DNA of 64,000 nucleotides, from positions 118,332 to 182,331 of the forward strand of contig NZ_BJEA01000009.1 of assembly GCF_005405425.1 (NCBI RefSeq), written 5' to 3'. The notes under the pieces were generated by a model. It ran no database searches. It was not told the DNA's origin and worked only from the letters and a program-made list of their open reading frames with translations. The position numbers and the translations under genes are program-made. Shown here piece after piece: positions 26,948 through 35,479 of the stretch. Each line of letters starts with the position of its first letter. The stretch's first letter is position 1. Origin of the DNA: Lactiplantibacillus modestisalitolerans. Lineage in GTDB: Bacteria > Bacillota > Bacilli > Lactobacillales > Lactobacillaceae.

Positions 26948-27874
26948 ATGGAAACCACGAAATTAAAGACTTTTCTCGCAATTGCCACCTATGGTAGTTT
27001 TAAAGCTGCCGCTGATAAATTATTTCTTTCACCACGAGCTGTCTCCAAACAAATGAACCAAATTGAAGCCGAATTGGGAACGACCCTATTTACCCGTGAA
27101 AAAAACAATACCGAATTAACACCGATGGGCAAACAGTTTCTAGTCAGTGCCCAGGACATCGTCAACAGCTACAACACAGCGGTCAACCGGATTGCGCTCG
27201 AAAAGCATCAAAAAAATAGCAACCTCCAAGTTGGCTTTTCATCCGCCAACCAGGCGCTACTATTACAAGAACTATTACGTGATTTTGTGAACGATCACCC
27301 CAAAATCAAACTAACTTTCAAGGAAGAAAACGGCCAGCGCTTAGCTGATCACGTTTCCGACGGATCACTAGACTTCGCATTAACGCCGACCTACGACAAA
27401 ACATTGAGTTTAGAAGACGCCAACCTCTACTCACAATCAATTGTTAAGGGCAACCTAGTCGTTGGCGTCAGCCAGTTAAATCCCTTGAGTCAGCAAGATA
27501 CTTTTGATTTGCACCAACTGGGATCATTAAAAATTCTCTATTATAGTCCGACCGATTCGAACTTTCTTCAAAATATCTTTATGGAAAAATTCGCTGATCA
27601 GATTGACCGTGACCAAATTCGCCGGGTCGCTACCTTAGAACAACGCGACGTACTAGTCGCCTTTAACTACGGTGTCGGCTTTTACCCGAGCGTTTTCTTA
27701 AAGCGGGAACGTACCAACAATCCATTAATCACCTACTTACCAGTGGCGGGTGTCAGTAACGCCGCCTATTCTGCGGATGTTATATATAATCAGTACAATG
27801 ATAAGGCCGCGCTTAAAACCTTTTTGAACTTCTTAGCAGATTGGCTCAAGCAGCACCCGGCTTCTAGTAATTAA
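26948..27874 (+). CDS. LysR-family transcriptional regulator
   Basis: A 308-residue LysR regulator: an N-terminal winged HTH (KLKTFLAIATYGSFKAAADKLFLSPRAVSKQMNQIEAELG, 5-44) and a C-terminal two-lobed effector domain (from about residue 90, LQVGFSSANQALLL). Start ATG with GGGAGAAAA upstream. It is divergent from the CitMHS-gudD-dehydrogenase unit, the standard position for a LysR activator, so the effector is probably glucarate or a breakdown product. Confidence 0.92.
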   Translation: METTKLKTFLAIATYGSFKAAADKLFLSPRAVSKQMNQIEAELGTTLFTREKNNTELTPMGKQFLVSAQDIVNSYNTAVNRIALEKHQKNSNLQVGFSSANQALLLQELLRDFVNDHPKIKLTFKEENGQRLADHVSDGSLDFALTPTYDKTLSLEDANLYSQSIVKGNLVVGVSQLNPLSQQDTFDLHQLGSLKILYYSPTDSNFLQNIFMEKFADQIDRDQIRRVATLEQRDVLVAFNYGVGFYPSVFLKRERTNNPLITYLPVAGVSNAAYSADVIYNQYNDKAALKTFLNFLADWLKQHPASSN

Positions 27875-27954
27875 AAAAATTGGGTGCAAAGCCTTCGAAT
27901 CTAAAATAAGCGGACTAGAAAGTACGCATGCAAATACTGCATATTACGGCGTAA

Positions 27955-27986
27955 AAAAGCGTTGGCTCAAACGAGTCAGCGCTTTT
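27955..27986. terminator. Bidirectional rho-independent terminator
   Basis: aaaagcgttggctc (27955-27968) pairs with gagtcagcgctttt (27973-27986). It separates the convergent LysR gene and the HTH pair. Confidence 0.85.
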
Positions 27987-27997
27987 CTGAATCATAT

Positions 27998-28306
27998 TCA
28001 AACCAGTAACTGCTTCACACTCGGTTGCTTGTAGAGCACTTCTAACAACCGCTCCGCAACCTTACTAGGATGAGAGCGGCCGGCTTCCCAGTCCTTGATT
28101 GTCCGGAGCTTAACCCCCATGACAGTCGCAAAGGTCTCTTGGTTAAAGGTGAGCGTTTCGCGCAGCTCACGAATTTCACGGGGTGAAAACGCGGGCTTGT
28201 CTGTAAGTTTAACGCGATTGACAGTCATTCCCGTATAATCACCATCCTCAAGGGCGGCCCGCATCTCTTCCAAGCTCCGCTCCAAGTCCGTCTTTTTTTC
28301 AGCCAT
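27998..28306 (-). CDS. XRE-family HTH protein, NadS-like
   Basis: A 102-residue protein with a C-terminal helix-turn-helix (about 45-95: EIRELRETLTFNQETFATVMGVKLRTIKDWEAGRSHPS) resembling antitoxins of the NadS/HigA type. The N-terminal 40 residues are charged. AGGAGT precedes the ATG. It is a close paralogue of the gene 27 bp upstream (28334-28639): nearly all HTH residues are the same. No toxin-like gene is next to either copy. It could be a solitary regulator, an antitoxin remnant or a protein acting against toxins elsewhere. Confidence 0.8.
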   Translation of the reverse strand: MAEKKTDLERSLEEMRAALEDGDYTGMTVNRVKLTDKPAFSPREIRELRETLTFNQETFATVMGVKLRTIKDWEAGRSHPSKVAERLLEVLYKQPSVKQLLV

Positions 28307-28333
28307 TTTTAAAACTCCTTCCTAAGTTAACGT

Positions 28334-28639
28334 TTAAATCAGCAACGTTTTCACACTCGGTTGCTTGTAGAGCACTTCTAGTAACCGCTCCGCAACCTTA
28401 CAAGGATGGGAACGTCCGGCTTCCCAGTCCTTGATTGTCTGGAGCTCAACTCCCATAACAGTCGCAAAGGTGTCCTGATTAAAGGTGAGCTTTTTGCGTA
28501 ACTCGCGAATTTCGCTTGGGGTAAAAGCGGGCCCGTCCGTAAGTGAACGCCGGTGGACGGTCACGTGCGAATAATCACCGTCAAGCGCTGCTAAGAGTTG
28601 CTCTGCGCCGATTTCGATATCAGATTTTTTGTGTGCCAT
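28334..28639 (-). CDS. XRE-family HTH protein, NadS-like paralogue
   Basis: A 101-residue protein starting at ATG 28639 with GAGGGAG eleven bases upstream; a longer reading to 28747 adds an AT-rich non-conserved stretch. The HTH region (EIRELRKKLTFNQDTFATVMGVELQTIKDWEAGRSHP) matches the adjacent paralogue, with most changes in the N-terminal 40 residues. Tandem duplication is evident, also at the DNA level in the 3' half. The DNA between 28640 and 28770 is AT-rich and probably holds the promoter. Function not established. Confidence 0.78.
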   Translation of the reverse strand: MAHKKSDIEIGAEQLLAALDGDYSHVTVHRRSLTDGPAFTPSEIRELRKKLTFNQDTFATVMGVELQTIKDWEAGRSHPCKVAERLLEVLYKQPSVKTLLI

Positions 28640-28777
28640 GTTGTTCCACGCTCCCTCTAAATAAATTAACCACGGTTTCAATTTAAGTTGTTTGTGACGC
28701 TCTATATTTATTATTAATATTATATCATTTTTTCTATTATTAACCATCTTTTACGCGTTTAATACAAAATAGGAAGA

Positions 28778-28891
28778 GTGTGAGGCCCAGCGGGTTGACC
28801 TTGAGCATTGCCTAGCTAAGGCGTTATCGCGGGTTATGCGATGGCGACTTAGCGTAGCAAGCACAGCGGTCAGCTGGGCCGAACACGTTTC
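28778..28891 (+). repeat. Structured intergenic repeat, copy D
   Basis: Outer stem GGCCCAGC (28784-28791) with GCTGGGCC (28873-28880), second stem TGACC (28796-28800) with GGTCA (28868-28872), central stem 28815-28830 with 28838-28853 (one mismatch, two G-U type pairs). It ends in GAACACGTTTC. It lies between two leftward genes, in the opposite orientation to them. Confidence 0.82.
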
Positions 28892-28952
28892 ACCGCACTT
28901 CCCCATAAAAATAAGGCTCGAAGCAACCGCTCCCAACCTTAATCCATCAATT

Positions 28953-30479
28953 CTATTCACTTGACCGCTGCTGATTCAGCTGACTATACTCACGAATAAC
29001 TTGCCGCCCACCTGCATCAAGCCACTTATCAATCGCCTGCTGCCACTGCTGGTCGTCAATTTCACCAGCCATGTATTGCACCTGAGCATCCGTAATAATT
29101 TTATCAAGCACCGCCCCGTTGCGCGAATAGGTGGCCGACACGTACGGCGCCGCTTCATTATTCACGGCATGCTTTTGATCTGCCGCCATTGTCGCATAGC
29201 GTTTATCCGCAATTGGTTGTAGCGTTTTTGACACAATGCGGTAGGCCTCGTTGTTGGCATTCACGCCCGTCTTGACTTGAGAAATCGCAATCGTATCGTT
29301 TGTAATTTCTCGGTAGCGTTTTGAACCCGGTTTCAACGGTGTCCCGTACTGCCGGTCATCCGGATCGACCTTAAAGTTTTGGTTAGCAATCCCGTTATTC
29401 ATCAACACTTGGCCCTGCTTACTGTCCGCCTGGTCCAGAAACTTTAAAATACGATTCAATTCGGCCTTCGTTTTAACACTCGCCTTCGGAATCGCCAACA
29501 AACCACTGTAACCACTCGTCGCCCAAGAATGCTGCGTGGCCGAAGCACTCGCCTTTAAGTTCCCCGTGAAGGCGTAAATTTGCTTGAGTTGCTGGTCATT
29601 CAAGCGCTCACTTAACTCGGCCATCCCGTAAGCGGGCTGAATGAAGCTCCCGCCACGTTGATTAATAAACGACGTAATCAGACTATCGGTCGAAGTCGCA
29701 AAATCGGGATTAATGTAGCCCTTTTGGATGGCTTGACGGAACCACTTCAGGGACTTCAAATAGGCCGGCGACATAAAGGCCGGGTACAACGAACCGTCCT
29801 TCCGTTCACCCCAGCCATTGGGGGCGCCTAACCAGGTCGCTACAATTTCCCACGGGGCTCCGTTATTTAAGCCGTACCATTTATTGACTAACATCCCGTA
29901 CGTATCATCCTTGCCGTTTCCATCCGGATCATCCTCAGTGAACGCGCGCATCACGTTCTCCAACTCCGGTAACGTCGTTGGCGTCTTGAGCTTTAATTTT
30001 TTGAGCCAGTCCTTCCGGAGGGTCACCGACGCGCGCATAATGTCACGCGAGCGGTAAATCCCATAAATTTGGCCGTTAATGCTCGAGTTACGCAACACTT
30101 GCGGGTTGGCCTTCGCCAAATTAGGATACTTCTTCAAGTACTTCGTTAGGTTCCAAAATTCGCCCGACTTAGCGTACTTAATGAAGCTGGCGTCCTTTTC
30201 CTTAAAGACAATAATGTCCGGCAACTGGCTCGCCGACATCGCGACGTTGACCTTATCACTATACGAGTCATTGGTATACCAGCGAAAGTTTAGGTGCGTC
30301 TTGGTCATCTTTTCTAGCCGCTGCGTTACCGGCCCCTGCTTAGCGGGGGCGTTACTCGTTAAGTACGGCGCCATGATGGTAATCGTCGGCTGCTTGGTCT
30401 GCTTAGCCGTTCGCGCTGAACAGCCACTTAGTAATAGGCCGCCCAGTACGACCACGATTAATTTAAACCACCGTTGCAT
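28953..30479 (-). CDS. Extracellular solute-binding lipoprotein
   Basis: A 508-residue ABC-type family 1 solute-binding protein. The N-terminus is a lipoprotein signal with the lipobox LLSGC and cysteine 20, so the protein is exported and anchored on the outer membrane face. Sequence such as SASQLPDIIVF and YGIYRSRDI is typical of LplA/YtcQ-like proteins that bind oligosaccharides of plant cell walls. ATG at 30479 follows AAAGGGG by about nine bases. No ABC permease or ATPase gene lies in the window, so its partners must be elsewhere, or it may work as a sensor partner for the membrane AraC regulator. It is the only clearly exported protein in the pectin locus. Confidence 0.87.
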   Translation of the reverse strand: MQRWFKLIVVVLGGLLLSGCSARTAKQTKQPTITIMAPYLTSNAPAKQGPVTQRLEKMTKTHLNFRWYTNDSYSDKVNVAMSASQLPDIIVFKEKDASFIKYAKSGEFWNLTKYLKKYPNLAKANPQVLRNSSINGQIYGIYRSRDIMRASVTLRKDWLKKLKLKTPTTLPELENVMRAFTEDDPDGNGKDDTYGMLVNKWYGLNNGAPWEIVATWLGAPNGWGERKDGSLYPAFMSPAYLKSLKWFRQAIQKGYINPDFATSTDSLITSFINQRGGSFIQPAYGMAELSERLNDQQLKQIYAFTGNLKASASATQHSWATSGYSGLLAIPKASVKTKAELNRILKFLDQADSKQGQVLMNNGIANQNFKVDPDDRQYGTPLKPGSKRYREITNDTIAISQVKTGVNANNEAYRIVSKTLQPIADKRYATMAADQKHAVNNEAAPYVSATYSRNGAVLDKIITDAQVQYMAGEIDDQQWQQAIDKWLDAGGRQVIREYSQLNQQRSSE

Positions 30480-30501
30480 TGCCAACGCCCCTTTCGTCTA
30501 C

Positions 30502-30515
30502 GTTTAACGATAAAC
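30502..30515. promoter_or_regulatory. Palindrome GTTTA-N4-TAAAC
   Basis: GTTTAACGATAAAC lies 22 bases upstream of the lipoprotein start. The half-sites and spacing match the palindrome at 19946-19959. It touches the terminator stem at 30514. Confidence 0.35.
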
Positions 30516-30546
30516 TAAAAAACCGCTTTTTGAAAGCGGTTTTAGT
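30514..30546 (-). terminator. Rho-independent terminator after the esterase gene
   Basis: actaaaaaaccgcttt (30514-30529) pairs with aaagcggttttagt (30533-30546), followed on the minus strand by a run of six T. It ends only about 35 bases before the lipoprotein start, leaving almost no room for a separate promoter; read-through or attenuation is possible. Confidence 0.8.
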
Positions 30547-30592
30547 CAAGTCAATAATTATCATTACTATTACCAAGGAAAAACGGTGGTGG

Positions 30593-31555
30593 TTACCGCA
30601 ATCCTTGTTGCATCCGTTCAAAGTCTGACAACGCCGGCAAATGCAGCGAAAGCCGCTTGGCAAGCCAGCCGGTGCAAGCCGTCATCCACTGCGCCACGTC
30701 CGGTTTGATTTGCGACCGCGACTCACTGCTTGCTTGGGTGGCCAAGCTTAAGCCATGCGGGCCGTCTTCAAACACGTGCAACTCATATGGGACGTGGTGC
30801 GCGGCCAACGCAGCCGCCATCCGTAGCGAATGCCGACTTGAAAGGAGCTGGTCGCCAGCCGTTGTCCAAATAAAACACGGTGGCGTTTGATCCGTTACTT
30901 GGCACGCTGGACTAATCTTGGTGAGGGTGGCATCGTCCGGCTCAGCTTCACCGACTAGCGCGACGTTCGACGCCTTAATAAAAGCCAGGTCCATCGGGTC
31001 GGCTTTATGCTTCAAGTCTTCCATAATCAAGTGGTAGTCCGTCAACGGATAGCCCATGATAACGGCCAACGGCTTTAATTCAGCTGGCGTCACGTTCAGA
31101 TAGTCCGTCAAGATAGGCTGGTTCCAATTAGTCGCGTACAGCCCAACGTTGTTACCGCCCGCCGAGAAGCCACATAGTACCAGTTGGTCGGGATCAACCT
31201 GCCAGTCCTGCGCGTGATGCTTAACCGTCAGCACGGCCCGCCCTAAATCTCTTAGAGCATGCGGGTACAGCCGATCAGCTTTAACGGGTAAGGGCTTCGA
31301 TAAGTCTGGAAAGCTCAGGGTCCCGTCTTGATAGACCGTGTAGCGTAACACGAAAGCGTGGTAGCCCAACGCATTAAACTGAAGCGCAATTGGCTCCGCC
31401 TCCCGATCTGAGCAACTAAAGTAGCCGCCACCGGGACAAATCAGCACCGCGGGTCGGGGCTTACCCTTCACCGTTTCCGCAGAATCAGCCAGTAAGTACG
31501 CCGTTAGGGTGACGTTCGGATTCTGTTCGTCCAGTTGAATTTCTTTAATTTGCAT
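30593..31555 (-). CDS. Alpha/beta-hydrolase, acetylesterase type
   Basis: A 320-residue alpha/beta-hydrolase similar to acetyl-xylan and pectin-related acetylesterases. The oxyanion region is CPGGGYFSCSDRE (40-52), the nucleophile S131 lies in GFSAGG, and the remaining acid and base fit GDQLL and DGPHGLS near 238 and 272. There is no signal peptide. It follows an MFS transporter by about 48 bases in a leftward unit and is a likely cytoplasmic deacetylase of imported acetylated oligosaccharides, a counterpart to the SGNH esterase at 14729. Specificity is inferred. Confidence 0.82.
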   Translation of the reverse strand: MQIKEIQLDEQNPNVTLTAYLLADSAETVKGKPRPAVLICPGGGYFSCSDREAEPIALQFNALGYHAFVLRYTVYQDGTLSFPDLSKPLPVKADRLYPHALRDLGRAVLTVKHHAQDWQVDPDQLVLCGFSAGGNNVGLYATNWNQPILTDYLNVTPAELKPLAVIMGYPLTDYHLIMEDLKHKADPMDLAFIKASNVALVGEAEPDDATLTKISPACQVTDQTPPCFIWTTAGDQLLSSRHSLRMAAALAAHHVPYELHVFEDGPHGLSLATQASSESRSQIKPDVAQWMTACTGWLAKRLSLHLPALSDFERMQQGLR

Positions 31556-31603
31556 TTGCGTCTCAACCTTTCTTATTAATCCGCTTACATTTTTCTTTGG
31601 CCG

Positions 31604-32824
31604 TTACGCGCCTTGATTGACGGGGCTTTGACCATGGCCGCTTTTGCGGTTCCGGCTAATTTTTTCAATCCGGGAACCGAAGCGGGAAATAAAGAGTAAG
31701 CCAGCCGCAGCCACGCTAATTGCGATTCCAGCAATGAAGGAAGCGCCACCAGCACTAATGTTAGCAACCGCCAAGAGAACTGGGGTCATCACACCAGCAA
31801 ACGAAGTCACCAGCGTATTCATCGCAATCACAACTGGGAATTGCTTTTGATTAGCTAAAATCGATAATTCATATGGCACCGTTGCATTGACCATCACGAT
31901 TCCCATTCCGGAGAACATGTTCCCAATGACGTGCATAACGGGGTTAGCGAAGAAGACCACGAAGACAAATGAGAGGGCAAAGGCGATAAAGCCCCAGGCC
32001 ATCGTATCTTGGCGAGTCAGCTTCCGGAGATAGGTCAGGCCAAACGCGGTCAAGATCCCACCGACGTTGCCAATGGCGGTAACAATCGCAGTATAGGCCG
32101 TCCCGTTACCCTTCGCAGCTAATAGAATCGATTGGTTTGACATGAAGATCATCATTGCTAACGAAGTCACAAAGGTAACGAGGAGGAGCACGTAAACGTA
32201 CCCGCTCAAGCCTTTAATGCTACTAAGAAAACTCGTTTTTTCATTATTGGCGGCTTTATTAGTCAGTTTAGGACTCTGTGGCACCATGAAGTACACGACA
32301 AGGAAAATCACAACGGCCAGTAGGTAAATCCAGAATAAGTTGCGCCAGTTTGCGCCACCTAACACCCCGCCAATCGCGGTAAAGGCCATCATCCCAATGT
32401 TATTGAAACCAACGGCCCAGCCCATGACGGTTGCCCGTTGTTCACCTTCAAAGTGTTCTTGAAGTAATACGGGGCCCACGTTACTGATTAAACCTAACCC
32501 AAAACCCATGGCAACCATGCAGGCCAAAATCATATTTAAGCTACTATTGAAGAAGACTGGTAGCAACCCGCTGACCGCTACGAACGCAACGGACAGTAGC
32601 CCAATGTTTTTACGAGTGATCTTGTAAGTTAACCAAGTGAAAATTAAGGTCGCAATCAATTGGCCTAATTGGGGAATCGTACTTAACATTTGGACCTTTG
32701 AAATTGGTTCGTCTGGGAATGATTTGCTGATGGCGGCAATCGCTGCTCCAACCACGGATCCGGACATTAACAATAGGTTCATACTCAGGATTCCGAAAGC
32801 CAGTGCTAATTTTTTCTTCGTCAT
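31604..32824 (-). CDS. MFS transporter
   Basis: A 406-residue major facilitator with about 12 transmembrane segments. LTYKITRKNIGLLSVA marks loop 2-3, and the C-terminus ends in a basic tail (RFGSRIEKISRNRKSG). AGGA precedes the ATG at normal distance. It heads a leftward unit with the acetylesterase, so it probably imports an acetylated oligosaccharide. It is related to the carrier at 10717, so these two modules may be parallel copies acting on different pectin fragments. Confidence 0.85.
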   Translation of the reverse strand: MTKKKLALAFGILSMNLLLMSGSVVGAAIAAISKSFPDEPISKVQMLSTIPQLGQLIATLIFTWLTYKITRKNIGLLSVAFVAVSGLLPVFFNSSLNMILACMVAMGFGLGLISNVGPVLLQEHFEGEQRATVMGWAVGFNNIGMMAFTAIGGVLGGANWRNLFWIYLLAVVIFLVVYFMVPQSPKLTNKAANNEKTSFLSSIKGLSGYVYVLLLVTFVTSLAMMIFMSNQSILLAAKGNGTAYTAIVTAIGNVGGILTAFGLTYLRKLTRQDTMAWGFIAFALSFVFVVFFANPVMHVIGNMFSGMGIVMVNATVPYELSILANQKQFPVVIAMNTLVTSFAGVMTPVLLAVANISAGGASFIAGIAISVAAAGLLFISRFGSRIEKISRNRKSGHGQSPVNQGA

Positions 32825-32854
32825 AATCTGCGCGTCCTTTCGTTTTTTTAATTA

Positions 32855-32868
32855 TGTTTGCGCTTTCA
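32855..32868. promoter_or_regulatory. cre-like site, 13 of 14 consensus positions
   Basis: TGTTTGCGCTTTCA lies about 30 bases upstream of the MFS start and fits CcpA control of the MFS-esterase unit. An 8-bp inverted repeat (ATATGGTG with CACCATAT, 32883-32912) follows, between GH2 and MFS. Confidence 0.5.
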
Positions 32869-32939
32869 TTCAACAATTAAAGTATATGGTGAATGATTTC
32901 ACTCCACCATATTCAAAAATCACTTTCACTATGTCTATT

Positions 32940-35357
32940 TCACTGGTGCACAAATTCCGTTTGTAAGTGGGCCCGCAACTGAGTCGGCTCGTTTTGACTG
33001 TTTGCACGGAGGATGACCAAGGCGTGACCGTTAAACAAAGTGACTTGGTCAGCTTGACTTAACTGTAAGTTAGCCGGATTCCCATTACCCGTGGCAACAA
33101 ATTGACCAGCTAAAATTTCAAGCTTCACGCTATCGTTGGCCGTTGCGACTGGTTGATTAGCCGCATCCAGGGCGGTTAACCGGTATAAATCAGTCGCGTT
33201 TCCGTTAAAAATCCGCTCAACCGCAACCTTAACGGCCGGACCACTGGTGATGCGTTGATCCTGCGCCACAACTTGGTTAGCTTGATAAGCAATGACCGTC
33301 AGTGTGCCCGCTTCGTATGGGACCTGCCAGTTAACTTGGCAATCTTGAACCGTTTTACGGCCATAACTGTGGTCATTAACCAGTAGCTCTACTTCGGCCG
33401 CGTTGCTAAAAGCGCGCACCCGCGTTTGACCATCCGCCGTCAATTCCAATCCAGTTTGGTTCCAGTGCGGCATGACGTGGACCATCGGTGTCTTAGTCCA
33501 GTGAGCCTGATAGTAGTAATAGTAGTCCTTAGGGAAACCGCATAGGTCGGCGATTCCAAATTGGGAACTAATCCCGGGCCAACCAAATGGCGACGGTTCA
33601 CCGTAGTAGTCAAAGGCCGTCCAAAGGAAGACCCCGCCCATGTACGGGTGAGCTTGCAGGTACGCCATCACCGTTTCTGGGGTGGCCGTACCACCAACGC
33701 CGGGGTCGCCCGGCTGCCGCTTGCCTGGTAAAACCATCGAATATAGCGAACCAAAGTTATTAGTCTGGCACTGGTCACCATCATCTTGGTAGACGCCCCG
33801 CGTTGAAAAGTAGGAGGCGTTTTCGGTACTCATCATTGGTAAGTCGGGGTAGTGTGCTTTAATTAGCTTCGCCCCCGGACCCATGACGCCGGCTTCGGGA
33901 TAGTTCACCCCGAGAACGTCCAAGTTAGCGATGTATTCTGGATCAACCTTTCCCTCTGGTGTTAATAATTCGGCTGAAATCACGAGGTGTTCGTGGTCCA
34001 ACTGCTTAATCGTCTGAACGAGTTGTTTCGCGATGCGGCTCCCAACCGACGTATTGCCACTCACTTCTTCGTTGGCAATTGACCAAAAACCGATTGATGG
34101 GTGCTGGCGACTCTTACGCACCATCCGCTTCAAATCAGCTAAGCGCCACGGCGTACTTTCCAGCAAGCGGTTCTCGTTAATTACAATGACCCCGTACCGG
34201 TCACAAGCCCGGAGCAGTTCTTCGGCCGCAAAGTGGTGGGTACTACGCCAAGCGTTCACACCCATTTTCTTCATTTGTTGAACCTTGTAGTCCACGATAT
34301 CTTGGTCTAAGGCGATTCCGACGCCCGCAAAGTCTTGGTGTTCACAAACACCGTGTAATTCGTACGGTTGACCGTTTAAATAAAACCCAGTCGTCGTATA
34401 ATCAAACGTATGAATCCCGACAGTTTTGACCACTTCGTCACCGTCAATTTTAAACTTAGCGGTGTAGCAATCGGGATGTTCCGGCGACCACAGCTTAGGC
34501 GAATCCAACTGGAACGATTGTTCAAATTGAACCGTCTGTTGTGGCGCAATTGTTTGCGTTTCAAACGCCAGCGCTTGGCTGGCTATGACCAGTTGTGGCT
34601 GGACCGTTACGGCCGCGGCACTGTTATTTTTAACCGCCACTTCCGCTTGCATGGTTGCGTTGGTCGCATTGATTTTTTGTGTATAGACGTAGGCCCTGTC
34701 TGGATCTAACGCCACTAGTGGTTGTGCTTCCAACCAGACCGAACGGTAAATACCCGCACCCTCATACCACCAGCCTTCAGGACCAGTGGTCGTATCCGTC
34801 CGCACGAGTAAAACGTTCGTCCCTTCGTTGCCATAACGCGCCATCGCCGTCACATCAAACTCAAAGGCCGTGTAACCACTATTGTTATGCCCGAGGTAGC
34901 TGCCATTCAACCAAACGTCCGCCATCCGCATCACGCCATCAAAATGTAAAACGTAACGTTGATGCTGATAACCAGCCGCCGGCAAGTCAAACGTGCGGCG
35001 GTAATAGCCAACCCCGTCCGGTTTGGACCCACTCATTAAATTTTGCGGGTCGTTGACGTAGGGCTGCGTCATTTTCCAATCGTGTGGAAGTGTTACTGTT
35101 TGCCAGTCGGCATCGACCGTACTCGTTAAGTCCGTTCCGGCCAGATTTCGCAGGCCCTGTTCAACGTGGCCTTGCGAAATCAACTTTAAGAAGTGGGTGC
35201 CCCCCGGGCTCACGGGTACCCGCGCTCCCGCTTCATCCGGCATGGGCGCCGTTAAACCGCCAAAGGCCTGCGCCTTCTTAGCCGTTTTTAAGACCGGGGT
35301 TGCCAATTCGCCCCGATGAAAAAGCCAATTTTGATTTAAATTAATTTTTGTATGCAT
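32940..35357 (-). CDS. GH2 beta-galactosidase-type enzyme
   Basis: An 805-residue glycoside hydrolase family 2 protein. Order: an N-terminal sugar-binding jelly roll (YYRRTF, HFDGVMRMADVWLNG), an immunoglobulin-like domain (about 215-325), a TIM barrel with the acid/base E430 (SIANEE) and likely nucleophile E513 (MSTENASYF), then C-terminal beta domains of the DUF4982 and Ig type. This arrangement is common in beta-galactosidases of gut and plant-associated bacteria. No signal peptide. ATG at 35357 follows GAAGGGA; the TTG three codons earlier overlaps the ribosome site. It would remove beta-galactose from RG-I side chains, but beta-glucuronidase or another GH2 activity cannot be ruled out. 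It is divergent from an AraC regulator. Confidence 0.88.
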   Translation of the reverse strand: MHTKINLNQNWLFHRGELATPVLKTAKKAQAFGGLTAPMPDEAGARVPVSPGGTHFLKLISQGHVEQGLRNLAGTDLTSTVDADWQTVTLPHDWKMTQPYVNDPQNLMSGSKPDGVGYYRRTFDLPAAGYQHQRYVLHFDGVMRMADVWLNGSYLGHNNSGYTAFEFDVTAMARYGNEGTNVLLVRTDTTTGPEGWWYEGAGIYRSVWLEAQPLVALDPDRAYVYTQKINATNATMQAEVAVKNNSAAAVTVQPQLVIASQALAFETQTIAPQQTVQFEQSFQLDSPKLWSPEHPDCYTAKFKIDGDEVVKTVGIHTFDYTTTGFYLNGQPYELHGVCEHQDFAGVGIALDQDIVDYKVQQMKKMGVNAWRSTHHFAAEELLRACDRYGVIVINENRLLESTPWRLADLKRMVRKSRQHPSIGFWSIANEEVSGNTSVGSRIAKQLVQTIKQLDHEHLVISAELLTPEGKVDPEYIANLDVLGVNYPEAGVMGPGAKLIKAHYPDLPMMSTENASYFSTRGVYQDDGDQCQTNNFGSLYSMVLPGKRQPGDPGVGGTATPETVMAYLQAHPYMGGVFLWTAFDYYGEPSPFGWPGISSQFGIADLCGFPKDYYYYYQAHWTKTPMVHVMPHWNQTGLELTADGQTRVRAFSNAAEVELLVNDHSYGRKTVQDCQVNWQVPYEAGTLTVIAYQANQVVAQDQRITSGPAVKVAVERIFNGNATDLYRLTALDAANQPVATANDSVKLEILAGQFVATGNGNPANLQLSQADQVTLFNGHALVILRANSQNEPTQLRAHLQTEFVHQ

Positions 35358-35403
35358 GCTCGTCAATCCCTTCGATAAGTTCAGTCTACTGAAATTTAGG
35401 CTG

Positions 35404-35412
35404 TGCTATAAT
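35404..35412 (+). promoter_or_regulatory. Extended -10 promoter element for AraC gene
   Basis: TG-C-TATAAT (35404-35412) is an extended -10 about 70 bases upstream of the AraC start. A weak cre-like sequence AGAAACCGCTTACT (35430-35443, 12 of 14 positions) lies downstream of it. Confidence 0.5.
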
Positions 35413-35479
35413 GCACATAAACGACATTTAGAAACCGCTTACTGTAATTTTCCAACTTAGCACGAAAGGAGGCAGTTCC

